Below, piece after piece: positions 47,501-60,001 of a stretch of 64,000 nucleotides of DNA. Source of the DNA: Ignelater luminosus (Eukaryota; Arthropoda; Insecta; Coleoptera; Elateridae); NCBI GenBank assembly GCA_011009095.1, contig VTPC01000518.1:192695-256694 (forward strand), given 5' to 3'. Below the pieces are notes generated by a model. That model did not search any database and was not told where the DNA came from. It was given only the letters and a program-made list of their open reading frames with translations. A program made the translations under genes and the position numbers. Position 1 is the stretch's first letter, and the number at the start of each line of letters is the position of its first letter.

Positions 47501-50500
47501 GTAACTGGAGATATCTCCTTATATCTAGACAATGATGACATATCAAAGTATTGCCCTTTCCGTCGCCAAACAATAAAGAAAAACCAACACGGGGAATTCG
47601 TAGGAACATTTACTTGCAATATTGCAAAAGATGTAAATTATACCGTTATACTATAACTTTGCTATTTGCATTAAGCAAATCACCGTTTCAGAAAGTCCAG
47701 TTATGGTGGCCTAATGGTTACGGAGAAGCAAAATTATATCCGTTAAACATTTTCTATTCCTCAGACAACCCTGGTATTGCAGATAGAGATTCTCTAATTT
47801 TGAGAATAGGTTATCGTACGGTTCAACTTATACAAGATGAAATATGTACTTATTCCTCGATAATAATCACCGATTATGTTCTAACACAATTCGTTTTTTG
47901 CAGATAGTGGAAGAAAATTCTACTTTCAAGTAAACGGCGTGCCAATATTTGCAAAGGGCACAAACAGCATACCCATTAATATTCTTCCTGAACTTGGTCA
48001 AAACGAAACAACCATTAGATTCCTTTTACAGTCTGCTAAAGATACACACATGAACATGATACGTGTCTGGGGTGGTGGTACTTACGAAGCAGATACATTC
48101 TACAACATTGCCGATGAAATGGGAATTATGATTTGGCAAGATTTCATGTTCGCATGCGCTATGTATCCAACAGATGATAATTTTCTAAAGTAAATAAAGT
48201 CTCCCTCCATCTCGAAAATTTTAAATTGCAACATGTGTAACGAAACCTTGTTTTGCAATAATACTTTAAAATTAATACCCTTTTAGTCTTAGCCCGTTAA
48301 ACTCAAACAGTGGCCTTGAACCTAGAAAAAGAAGTTATAACCACAATAAATAAAAGGACACAAATATGATATATATTACAAATAAAACATAAAAAATAGC
48401 AAGTCAAAAGAACATGCCAGCAATAATATATTAAACATTAGCAAATAATAAAAAAATAATTAGGCTTTTGAATATACATGTCATGAACAATTAAAACAAC
48501 AAGAGATGATTAATTGATAAAGTCCAACAGTGAATTAGAAAAAACTTAAGTTTGGTCAACAAGACACCATGTATATTTTTAATATTCAAAATTAACTGAA
48601 CAAAATAAATTTGAATTACTAATCAAGTAACTTTTGATATTGATAATCACAAGGATAATAATTCTACAATTACTAGCAATTAACAATAAAAAAGATAACA
48701 CAGTTAATGCCCCATTTCACTCGAATTTAACTTACAAAAGAATTTGGAAAAAACAAAACATAAATTCAATTGAAATAAAATGTAAATTTAACGTATTGAC
48801 AATGCAATTATAAATTATATTAGCCATAAAAAAGAGAAAATAATACAGATTATAAAAACTTACCAGGCGTTGTGAAAACTAATCCTGAAGGATCCACAGG
48901 CCTGTCCTTAGTAGGATTAGTAGAAAGAAAAACACACATGCAAGAAAAATCATTCTGAGTTTTTCCTCTTTATTGTATGAATCTTACATTTGGTTCATTA
49001 TTCCCACAAAATAACAGTGACTCGTGAGATAAAGATCTCAATAGCTTTAGTTGTCATTTATGTGAATGCAAATTGAAAATCCGAAATTACATAAACATAG
49101 ACGCTAAATCTGCAACATAGAAGGTAATAAAAATCAACACAAAGGTAGAAGGGGAATTCTAAGAAACGTACCCTTAATACTATAACTATAGAGGCTGTCA
49201 ATGGAATAAACACATAAGAAGATACTAATGGGAGCTAATAATACAATAATGACCATTTAAATGACACTTTAAAAATCAAGCCTAATTAAAGAAAGAGATT
49301 TTTCAAAATGAAAAACCAGTAAAAAAAATAAAAAATTACAAATTTCAAAACTATTTAGAATATAGATAATTAAAAATAAAATGCAAATACTTTACAATTT
49401 AAAGAATGAAATATTTTAGAAAATGGGCGAACCTAAAAAATTTAACTCTTGAGGACATTATTACTAAATTCTAATCTTGCAAAGTAAATAAATTTGGCCT
49501 AGTAAATTGATAAAAATGACAATGAGAGAAAATTAGATAGCAAAGGTAAATTACGATGAAACAGTCTAAACGGTTCTTTAGATAAGACACAAGTTCAGGT
49601 AAACACCTGCCAAAGTTATTTCTTTTCAAAGAATCAATAAAAATAAAATACCACAAAGAATTAAACAACCAACCATAAAAGCGTTCAATTAATGTACTAA
49701 TGAAATCAAGAACCAAATAGTGATAATGATTTCTATCTATGAAGATGAAATCTATACAAGAGCTCAAATCTAGTAGCCTGAAACAATGATAAGACGAAAT
49801 CGATGTCTCACAGTACCGAGATTTAATTACAAAAATAATGTTCTGTAATCAGCAAAAGCATTATCATTACAAGCGCCAGTTCCGGCTCTAGAGGACCTGG
49901 TGTCATTATGGCGATCCGCACCTTCTAAAGGAGGTGTCTCGAGCCCTCTGAAATAAGGGTTTCGATTTGGTACATCACCGTGTTAGAAGATTCTGCTTCC
50001 TTTAATTTGATGTTATAAATTTAATTTTCTCAATTCTAATCTCCAAAACCTACCACAATGAGTAGGTAATTAAGTTGTTAAAGATTCCACATCCGGTCAA
50101 AACTACTTAAACGAAACTTTCTACTTAAAAGTTACATAAAAAATAAGCTGCCATTTAAGATTTCCGAAATAGGGGGAACTTATTGATAAGATTCTAAAAA
50201 AAGAACACTGTAGAATGCTCACTTGTATTTTGCTAAAGTTTCTGTAGTAATTTGTTATTGGGAATTCTCTAAGAGTTTTCTTTCGTGTTGCACTTACCAA
50301 TTGTATTTATTATTATTGTTGTAATTGTCTATAAGGGCCTACTTGTAAAAAAAGAATAAGTACAAGTTGTTATATGCTCCTTGTTTAATTAATTACAAGT
50401 TTGATTTAATCAAGTTATTTTTTACAGTTCTGTCAAAAGCGAAGTAAGGCACCAAGTTAGGAGGTTGCAGTATCATCCTAGCATAGTGGTATGGGCTGGT

Positions 50501-53500
50501 AATAATGAAAACGAAGCTGCACTACGGCAAAACTGGTAATTGCTACTATTTGATGCTTTTATTTAGTTTAAACCCAGCCTTGTCATAAGCGCAAACGTTT
50601 TAAATATATCCGTCAGTTTAAACGAAGTAAGCCATAAAAAAAGCTTAGAAAGAAAGCAAATAAAAATGTAGATGGCGCAATGCATATACAGGGTGTTTTG
50701 AAAATGAGTGCAAATATTTGGTAGGCGCATTCCTTAACAGAAATTAAACCTACTCTACCCTATAACTTCCGCGCTTGAGATGCACCGTTTCCGAGGTACT
50801 AGATGTCAAAGTTTCATTTATAATTTCTTGTTTTCTTGATATTCCAAGAACGAGGTGAGATCAGATTAGAATGAAATCTTCTACGTGCTTGTTACGCTAA
50901 AAGGCCTCAATTATTTTAGGTAGCTTTTTGCTTGATATCCCCAACAGAGGTAGGACATGGGGGGCGCCTACCCCACTACTTTAAAAGAAAATTTTCACCG
51001 AAAAATTAAAATACTTCTTTATTTTTGGAATCAACGATCGATTTGGCAAAAAAGCCCTTTTTACATACGTATTTTCGAGTAAAGTTGAATTATTCACAAC
51101 CTCTCAAATTCAGTAGTCTATGGTAAGATATCATCCAGGACATAGGAAGCTTTTTCGTCATTTAGCTCTTTTGCTTAAAGTGCACCGTTTCCAAGTTTCA
51201 AAGAGTCCAAGTTGCAATAAAAATAAGAAATTTGAAATTAAGCTTGATTTTCTGTACCTCAAAGATAGCGCACTTTAAAGAAAAAATTTGTATGACAGAA
51301 AAGGCTTAATCTTCGTCAAGATCATTGATGACCGGCACCACTTGGCAGCAATTGTTTTAATATTTTATCAAACTGTAAAATAAGCTAATCCATTGATTCT
51401 GCTTCTATTAACTTCATTTGCAATAATTTCGTTTTTAAATATAAACGATCTGGTATTCCTTTTTTCTGGCACATGTCTTCTAAGCTTTACCACATTCCAT
51501 ACTTTCTTTTTAACTCAAAATTTCTAATTGATTGTCGTCGACATGTTGAACAATTGGTGATTTAGTTTTATTATTACTTTTTAAAATCGTCTTTGCTTTT
51601 TCTTCATTTTTAGTTTTTTCTTTCTCTTTTAACACTGTGCCATAAACTTCATTATCTTGTAATATTATTTCTATTCCAAATCTCCAGTTATAACAATTAT
51701 TGCCATTAAGTGGTTTAATTGCAATGTAGAGTGATCTGTGACATTGGGCACATAAGTTCTTAAATACAATTATAAATATAAATGCAAAATTAAACCATTT
51801 TATTTGTTTCAAATTGTTATAGAATCAGAAAAAAGCAAAAGTTATTGAATTTTAGTTTTCAGCAGAGAATATGTACAATAAGTCCTTTTCTACATGGGTT
51901 AATAACAGAGATAACAGATATACCCACAGAATATCATCTAATCTGGAACATCCTGTTCAACAATGATTGCAGATTTTTGAGACTTTTAATTGAATATTTT
52001 TGGAGTTCGACAGATCACACTATATAATTCGATTTTATTTACTTATTTATTAATATATTCACATGTAAATCAGAAAGCAAGAATTCTTATTGATAATTGT
52101 TTACCAGGTATGGCACAAAGGATAACTTAGAACTGTATCATACAGATTACAAAATATTATACGTAGAAACAATAAGGAAAGAACTTCTACTTAGTGACGA
52201 TTCAAGACCATATTTAACATCCAGTCCAACCAATGGTATACAATCTGACGAAAAAGAAGATTATCTTGCAAAGAATCCACAAAGCCATTTCTATGGAGAC
52301 GGTAAATTACTATTTCTTTGTAACATTAATCATAGATCAGTCAATATCGACATAAGTCGTCGCAAAAATTAGGGTAGTTCTGATTTTTTAATATGTTGTT
52401 AGGACCCCTACGGGTAGTATAAATACAGATTTGCAACCCCGAAAAACCTGTGCTACCTGCGTAGTAGCCAAAAAACAGCGAAATTTTTGCACTTGTTTTG
52501 GTTTTTTGATTATATCTTCTAAACTTTGCATTTTACCAAGATATTGTTATATCGTTTTTAAAGTAGATTAAATTTGCTACAATTTGAAATTAGAATGGGA
52601 TTTGTACATCCATTAGTTACCGAGATACGGCTTTTCAAAGATTGTCGATATTGACTGGCCTATCAGTTTATGATGCATTTTACATTTTTCACTGATAGAA
52701 TAAGCTGACTGAAAAGGATTGATTTTAGTGACTTTTAGACAGGTCTATCAATATCCTTTTTATGAAATACTGTTGACCCCAAACAAAAATAATCAAATAG
52801 TAACTCTTCCAAATCACTTATTCCGTTTTTCAAGTCTCTGTCAAATAGCCAATATAATAACTGTAAAATAACTGTTTTAGTTCATTTTTATAATTATGAC
52901 AACAACAGCTGGGATAGTAGATATTATCCATTAACCAGATTTGCTTCCGAATATGGATACCAGTCCTTGCCCAGATACTGGACCCTTCTGACAGCTACAA
53001 AACTCGAAGAAGATTTAAAAATGAATTCTAGTTTTTTGAATAGTCGGCAACACCTACCAAAAGGCTATGAAAGAATGATAAGATTGATAAAACATCAGTT
53101 ATTTTTACCGGATCAAACCTCGAAGGATGATTTAAAAACTTTGATTTATTACAGTCAAGTAATTATAACATATTCAGTTATAAATTAGCAACAGATACTG
53201 TCAAAACTATTATCATTACAGATTATTCAAGCTATGGCTGTTAAAAAACAGACGGAATTTTATCGACAGTGGCGCAATAGTTTGAATAGTGAAGGTAAAG
53301 GTTTCACAATGGGTGCTTTGTATTGGCAACTCAATGACGTGTGGGTAGCTCCCACATGGTCTGGAATAGGTAAGAAATTGATCTAGTTAATGAAAATTAT
53401 TATTAATACATTTCCTTTTTTTATTTTAGATTTTGAAGGTAACTGGAAAATGCAACACTACTATGCGAAAAATTTCTTCGCCCCTGTAATTGTTACGGGT

Positions 53501-54320
53501 GATTTACGTTCTGATGGATTTTTGGATCTCTATGTAGTATCAGATTTACAAGATGAAATTTCTGATGTGTTTCTAAATATTCTTGTATATAAATGGGAGT
53601 CAATTAATCCAGTACATAATGAAACTTTTAAAATTAATGTAGTAAGTGGACTTATTACATTTATCTTCCTATATGAATAAACGTAATGTTTGTGGTTTCT
53701 GCATACCTATAAGGCATTATTTTTCAGCCACCCAACCGTTCTGTCCTAGTAAGATCATTTTCACTAAAAAACTATTTTGCGGAAATCAAAGGTGATCCAT
53801 GTGGAATAAAGGCTGCAGAAGATTGTTTTATATATTTCAATCTGACATCTAGTAAGGGCGAACTAATCGCACCCGATAATTTCGTTATACCTTTACCACT
53901 TAATCAAACTTCAGCTTATAAATATCCACCAAAGGTTCTGGTATGCAATGCTATCCACAGAATAAAATTATATAGAATAACTTTACAATGTTCCAGATTA
54001 CCAATGTTACTATGGTTAATGATGATGAAAAAGAATTTGAGATAGAAATTACAACCGACAGAGTAGCTTTGTTTGTGTGGCTAGATACAAAGCCATACAT
54101 ACGCACCCGTTTCTCAGAAAACGGATTTTTACAAGTAACTGAAAAGAAGACTATACATGCTAAAACTGAATTGACCTCGTGGGTCGACGAACTTTATAGT
54201 GCCCTTGAAATATCTGTTCTTTATAACGCAACCGATAGTAATAGAGACAGTGGCAGTCAAAAGATTTCTTATTCGTTTTGGTTTGTAATTTCAATATTTT
54301 TAACAAAATTGTTTATTTGA
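44579..54320 (+). CDS. beta-Man: Beta-mannosidase, copy 2 (GH2), 14 exons, 937 aa
   Basis: Tandem paralogue of copy 1, same reaction. Exons: 44579-44705, 44766-44912, 44977-45125, 46741-46946, 47365-47632, 47692-47845, 47904-48189, 50428-50535, 52108-52301, 52881-53158, 53222-53369, 53430-53641, 53728-53940, 53997-54320. They total 2814 nt, all in phase. Ten exons equal those of copy 1 in length; exons 1, 5, 9 and 14 differ by multiples of three. Exon 2 must use the acceptor ending 44765; the nearer AG at 44771-44772 breaks the frame. Signal peptide about 1-24; acid/base Glu473 (WAGNNENE), nucleophile Glu570 ([10 protein letters not shown]); a hydrophobic C-terminal tail as in copy 1. I count 22 differences in about 91 residues of exon 10, yet exon 7 is almost identical to copy 1. 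AATAAA at 54472-54477. Both copies look functional. Confidence 0.97.
45400..46305 (+). pseudogene. Tc1/mariner-type transposase relic in intron 3 of copy 2
   Basis: An early piece (about 45490-45550) reads [16 protein letters not shown], then a stop, like the N-terminal domain of one insect mariner-type group. The C-terminus (46075-46305) reads [39 protein letters not shown] and a GGQVEHLLN ending at a stop. The middle is degraded. The same family is seen at 57345-57606. Confidence 0.75.
48190..50427. other. Intron 7 of beta-mannosidase copy 2, expanded
   Basis: 2.2 kb against 79 bp at the same position in copy 1, so almost all of it is inserted DNA. It is AT-rich with no coding signal I trust; a less AT-rich patch sits at 49865-49950. 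The type of insertion is not recognised. Confidence 0.5.
50686..51080. repeat. Repeat related to the element at 15296-18736
   Basis: Starts TATACAGGGTGTTTTGAAAA. Within 50770-51060 it shares ordered words with 16100-16370: GAGGTACTAGATGTCAAAG/GAGATACAAGGTGTCAAAG, CAAGGACAAGGTGAGGT-type sequence, TGCTTGTTAC and GATTTGGC(A/C)AAAAAAG. Lies in intron 8 of copy 2. Confidence 0.6.
51310..51812 (-). pseudogene. Copia gag relic in intron 8 of beta-mannosidase copy 2
   Basis: The minus frame from 51812 reads [20 protein letters not shown] and [11 protein letters not shown], the start of copia-type gag. In another frame [20 protein letters not shown] and [12 protein letters not shown] follow down to about 51340. 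No pol or LTR was found next to it, so it is a truncated relic, distinct from the gag of 3748-7903. Confidence 0.75.
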
Positions 54321-54471
54321 ACATTTATTAGTGATTAGCTGCCTGTAGTTGTCTCAAGGAGAGCTTTCGACCTGATTAGTACTTGTTTTGTGTGAAGTAT
54401 TATTTAGATTACTAATTTTATCTTATTAGTTTAGTAAAAGTCGGGTTTATGTAAAAGCTAGATGTGATCAA

Positions 54472-54477
54472 AATAAA
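54472..54477 (+). terminator. Poly(A) signal of beta-mannosidase copy 2
   Basis: AATAAA 152 bases after the stop codon, the first clear signal downstream. Confidence 0.6.
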
Positions 54478-54939
54478 ACGTATATTGGTAAATACTGTTG
54501 TCTTTGCTGAATTTGTTTCAGGTCATTCTGATTTTCTTCTGTCTTCTGGACAAATACCTTTACATAGAGTTATGAAATTTATCCAGATGGCTCTTCTAAG
54601 AGAAAACTAACAGCCACAGAGAAAGAAGGCCGCAACCGAAACGTATAGCTGTAGTAAGCTCAACAAACAATAATAAAAACGAGCAAAATAAAAATAACAA
54701 ACAAGAGGAGTCTACTGAATAGCGAAAATGATGTTGGACAAATCAAACAAACAAGAACAAATATTTAAAAAATATAAGCTAATCCCAAACCCAAAAACGG
54801 TTAATATTTGAATTATAAAATAGAATGCCAATTGATTGTTGCCATAGTTGGCACTGTTGCAAACAGTTTTTAACACCAAAAAAATAGATGCGTTTCTTAT
54901 TTCTAAAACACAGATCAATCCTATACCAAATTTAAAGGA

Positions 54940-55860
54940 TATAAAGTGCACTCGTTAAAGAAAAACCAATATCTTGAATTTTTAAGAAAAGTAGGCAATA
55001 GATTCATTAAAGGGGGTGATTTCAACGTAAAAAACAGTCGTTGGGAATCCATACTAACAATGGCCAAAAGAAAAGAACTAATGAAAGCAATCAGAGAACA
55101 CGAATATTAGTAGCCATCAGATCGAAACAATACACCTGATCTTATCTACTTCTACATTGTTAAGAATAATATCAAAAAATTTTTTGCAAGTAGAATTCAC
55201 TAATTATTCCGACGTCGAGTGAAGATACTATAAAGAAAAAAATTGTTCAACCTTGGTGAATAAACAAATGGACTGGGAAAGCTTTAGTCTCAGTCTAGAA
55301 CAAAAAAATCAATCTCTTAGTACTGCTGAAAAATGAACAACAATTAGACGAAGAAGTTAAGTTATTCATAAATAATATCTAACAGGCAGTATGGGAAAAC
55401 GTTCGACTACAATCTCCAGCACAGAACAGTTGGAATTAATTACCCAAAAGAAGTCAGAGACTTAATCTCAGAAAAAAGAAAACTAAGATGCAAATGGTAA
55501 CAAGCCAGAGTTCTACCTACAGGATAAAACAAACATATGAATAACATTAGTTAAAAGATTATAAAGGAAATCCATTAAATTAGAAATGACTCGATTAATG
55601 CTTACTTGAAGGAACTAACGGATGACTGCAGTAGCAATCATACCCTCTGGAAAGCAACCAAAAGATTGAATAGACCAATAACGCAGATCCCGCCGCTAAG
55701 ACAAGAAGATGAAAAGTGGTCGAAAAGCAACGACCAAAACGCTGAAAGGTTCGCAAATCACTTACCTAGTAAAAATTTTCCAACCAAATGAGGAATAAGA
55801 AAACCATTTCGGAAAGAACCAATACAAGAAAAAAAAGAAATCGAATCAGGTTTACTTCAT
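54940..55860 (+). pseudogene. Jockey-like LINE relic (endonuclease end and start of RT ORF)
   Basis: About 54970-55160 reads FIKGGDFNVKNSRWES, then NNTPDLIYFY, the apurinic-type endonuclease of jockey/I-type LINEs (GGDFNAKH, PDLIDF). About 55600-55790 reads LWKATKRLNRPITQIPPLRQ and QNAERFANHL, the linker before the reverse transcriptase. Several stops between. The rest of ORF2 is missing. Confidence 0.78.
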
Positions 55861-57344
55861 CCAGAGAAGTGACTACTGGAATTGGAGAAAATATAAAAAT
55901 CTAAAATATTATTGTTAATATCTAGTTGCCTCTCGATTGGTGCCATAGCTTTTTTCAATTATGAAGTAGAGCTATTTTGCCAATTTGTTTCACGATAGAG
56001 AAAATTTACCTAAACTTGACTTGGAACGCGAAAAAGATGATGGCATCGATCGAAAGCCAAGATCTATACAAGGTAGATAGAGAAGGCGTGGATCATCATT
56101 CTGTATCAACTGCTCGTTGGCTGATGAGCTGCGCCTGTGCTCGTATGCCTGTTGCAGTGGAGCCATCGTGTAGCCTCTTCTAATTACTGCGCAGAGAAAT
56201 GCTAAATGAAGATACTGGATATCGGAAGTTAGTAAACCAAAAGAAATAGGTTAACTAAATTTATTGGTGTTTCGACTACTATTGACGATATTGCAGACAG
56301 GTATGAGCAGCATTTATTTGTTAAATGTTGGTAGCTTATATTCGTATATTAGTAATGTTTCGATGTCATTTGTCGTGACTGACATTGTTCTGACGTTTAA
56401 TAAACTGCAACAAAGAGAAGCAAATCTTACAAGATAACACAGTTTTGAACAGCATTTTACTTTTTCTATAAAGAAACGCTCTACACTAATAGAAGTATTG
56501 ATTTTGGCTTTGCTTGGAAAGTCTTGTTTGGAGGAAGAGTGTCTTTTCTTGGACGAATATGCTAATGAATACGTTCTAGGTGTTTTACTTTGGTTCACAG
56601 TAACTATATTATAATATATTGGTTGTCTAAGATATGCAGTGCACGTTGCAAGAAGTTTGTTTTAACTGTCTCATCAGTCAGATACTAGTAATAATTGTAG
56701 TGTTCTAGACTTTTCTCTAACTGGCTGAAGATCGATTAGATTAGAGAAAGCAATTGTAAGTATAGGAAATACCAACTTCTGCAAAAAAATATCAATGTAA
56801 ATAACAGTATCAACACGAATGTAACCGTAAACAAGAATTAAATTATGCATGATCTTGATAATCAATTGGGTGTTTCAGCAACGGCTCTACACTTGCAAAA
56901 CCATCGCTCTACCTCTCCACTTTGAATACGAATCTTCTGTAAGAGCAACGTAACTTAAAATCAACAATTGGTATAATTAGTTTGTTTGAAACTGAAGGAC
57001 TCGGCAGGCAAAACAAATCCACGCTATTTGAAGTAAAATCCACCAATAGATTCGTTTATCTCATTTCTTTCTTCACCTTGTCGGAGGTACAATGTGCAAC
57101 CCGGAATAGGAAATCATAAATATGTATTATGTGCTTTTGACGTTTATCGAGATTTAAGGTATTGATTGTATTTTTGATATTTTACATTTTTTGAATTTGT
57201 TCTACATCTTCGTTGCTTTATGCCATTTTTATTATTTTCTACCTACATTTTACTGTTCTTGGTAAGTGCGTGCAGAACCGCACTAGCCTTTTACAAATGT
57301 ATTACTTCAAGTGACTTAGTAAACGAAAACACGCAGTTCCCAGA
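55861..57344. other. Intergenic DNA without recognised content
   Basis: AT-rich, with small open frames only (for example 56314-56598 on minus), none with a family signature. Nothing I can support. Confidence 0.4.
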
Positions 57345-57606
57345 CGTGGGTTGGAAGAAGAAGTGCCATTGAATGGCCTGCGCGATCCCTCGAGCTCACT
57401 CCATTTTACTATTATATATGGGGTTATTTGAAGTCCAAAGTTTATTTTAACCAACCAAGCAGTTTGCAAGAACTATCTGAAAGAATAACAGAAGAGATTC
57501 AAAGAATTACACTAGAAGTAATAGAAAATGTTACAAGGGAATTTACAGACAGACTTGCCTACTGTAAAAAAGTAAACGTTGCTCATTTTGAACATTTAAT
57601 ATATTA
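57345..57606 (+). pseudogene. C-terminal relic of a mariner-type transposase
   Basis: After a disturbed start, one + frame reads WGYLKSKVYFNQPSSLQELS, RITEEIQRIT, VTREFTDRLAYCKKV and AHFEHLIY before TAG at 57604-57606. This is the same C-terminal pattern as 46075-46305 (WG-LK-KVY-P-L, I-ITP-ML, HFEHL). Confidence 0.78.
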
Positions 57607-59159
57607 GCTTATTTTCACATTTTGTAGTACTCCTGTTTTAGTTTACTGTTTTGTATAAATTTAATTTTAGTTACTAATGTTATTGTTACGTTAAGTACTT
57701 TTTTTTGTTAATATCTCGGTTGACCTTGAAATAAAAGATATCGAATCCCATATTTTTGTAATTGTAGCAAAATGTTCTATTCAAAATTAAAATAATATAC
57801 AGGGTGCTTCATTACAAACTTTAAAATCAACATTACTTACGGTCAAACCGGAAACCCAAATTTGTTAAAAACATTCAAAGCAAATACAGAAGTTACTGTA
57901 ATATCTACCTACCAAATTTCATTTCGATATCTCTAAAAGCTCCAGAGATAATTACTTGGTTTCACACATTAGCCCATCACTGTACAGTACATTGTGCATT
58001 GATAAAACAGCAACCGAGTGTTCTAATAAGGGTTTTATTCTTTTTAAAACTATTGCTTTACCACAAGCTGTTTTTGGAAAGTAATTAAGAGCATTATCCA
58101 GAGCGCTTGAACTTAGTTCAAATGTATCTCAGTTATTTCTGAATATTTTTTGATGGGGTTTTCGCGAAAAACTTTGTAGTTATTAGTAGAGCGGCGGTCT
58201 TTCTTTAAAAATCATGATTATGTTAATTTAAAATAAATTAAAAATTACCTTTTAGAAAAATAAACTAAGTCCGCCGTTCATTTTAGAATGGAACGGATAT
58301 CTGTGAAAGAATTATAGAATACAAACTAATATTAATTATTTAAAATAAGAATTACAATTAAAAAGCTATCGTATTGTATAGTGGTGCCGGTGATTGCAAG
58401 AAAAGCTAACACGTCAGTTTGACAACGCTGTCTTTCTACATCAGGTAGTTATCTAAAAGTAAATGTGGTAAATGCTCCCACTTTTGCCTCGAGCAACTAA
58501 ATGTGCCTAATCCTAAACGCACTGCCATAAACAATCTGTAAGATGTATAATGACAATAGAAAACAGCTACGCAGGGAATCCCTTAATTTCTGGATACTTT
58601 GTATTCACCCGAGTTCAAGACGGACAACAAAAAAGTTTAGTTTTACTGTCCATTGATTAGAAAAGTATTTGCATTGATAAAAAATAAAAGGATAAAAAAC
58701 AAAAAGTTAAAATACCCTAGTGAATTAATTCGTGTTATTAAAAGAAATGAAAATTATTACAAGAAATCTTTTCAATCAAAGCATTTAATTTGTAAAAACA
58801 AACCCCAAGATCTTGTCACTATTTTTAAATCTCTTAGTTCAGAATTTTCTGGAACATGTTTTTTCTGGAGGAAGTCTAGGTCTTTATAGGGCCATAGGTG
58901 TTCAAAAATAAATAAAAACAATAATTTACGAAACAGACACTCTTTGTACGTTAAATTAAGAAGATCAAGTGCTATGAATACAACATAGGAACCAGCAACC
59001 GTTTAATCAGATAAAACTGAAGAATTATTCAATAATGCTGTTAGAGAAGAACATATTCAAGATACATATACTGAATAGTGCAGCCTTAGCTACACTAGAA
59101 ATACCTGTTACAATTCATCTTTCACCTAATAGGTCTATTGAGTCTTTACCTATACACCG
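57607..59159. other. Intergenic DNA with one terminal-motif copy
   Basis: TATACAGGGTGCTTCATTAC at 57796-57815 matches the ends of other repeats in the window. It may be the end of the mariner-type relic just upstream or of a separate element. A 78-residue lysine-rich frame (58653-58889) has no signature. Confidence 0.4.
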
Positions 59160-59585
59160 ATGAAGTCTTTAGCTCACAATATTTCACATCACAACGTAAA
59201 GCCGAAATCATTATTTTCTTTGAAATTGCAAACTGAAGAGAGTACCTCATCATTCAACTCTACGAATTATCCAGTAAAAGAGGATTTTGATAACGAACCT
59301 GATTGCAACATTAATAGAGAAACTCTCGATATACCGGATGTACTTCAAAATGTTTCTGGTTCAGATTGTAATATAATCTTGCCAAGACAGTCTCAGAATG
59401 TTCTGAACAAAGTTACTAAGGGAAAGTACAGTAACTGCACTATTGAAGAAGGTAGTTTTATGATAGCCGAGAAAGTTTGGAATGCCATTTACGGCGGACA
59501 CAAACTCAAAAGTGGTTACTACACTTATGTTCTTGGAAATCGTATCAGAAAATATGTAAATAAATATCTGTTAGATAGTGTTTAA
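59160..59585 (+). other. Open frame of 141 codons, unknown
   Basis: ATG to TAA, Asn/Ser-rich first half, then a basic region (GHKLKSGYYTYVLGNRIRKY) after GSFMIAEKVWNAIYGG. The composition looks protein-like and no competing frame is present, but I recognise no family. It lies 420 bases before the Mutator-like fragment and could be part of the same decayed element. Confidence 0.3.
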
Positions 59586-60001
59586 AAGTGTGAAACCCTG
59601 ACAGACTCTGTTCTAAGAAATCTAACTGTTAGCGTATGATAGTAAAGGGTACACTGTATTTTTCAGCCTAGTGCGAAAGTGGAACAGACTGCCCTTCAAA
59701 CACCATGCCGGTGTATTTACCTTCTGCGGTGAGTTTTACCTTGATAGGCTGTGTTGCAAACTAATTTAACTTTTACAGCTTTATAGTGAAAGATAGACCT
59801 CAATTTTTGAGCGTAATGTTCCTTAAACACCCATTTTAATAGGTATCGGGTTACAGTCTTTAGTTTTGTATGTTTATGGTATTCGGCAGCCATGGGAGAA
59901 TTGGTTGGTACTCGCGGTTGCTGGCTTCACGCGGGTATAATAAAATATATACCGTTTTTTAGTCTTAATTAACTACCTCTTCATTTTCCATCTTACATTC
60001 T

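Noticed and set aside
49471..49767. 98-codon minus frame in intron 7 of copy 2
   Set aside because: Hydrophobic, AT-driven composition and no recognisable family; expected by chance in such sequence.
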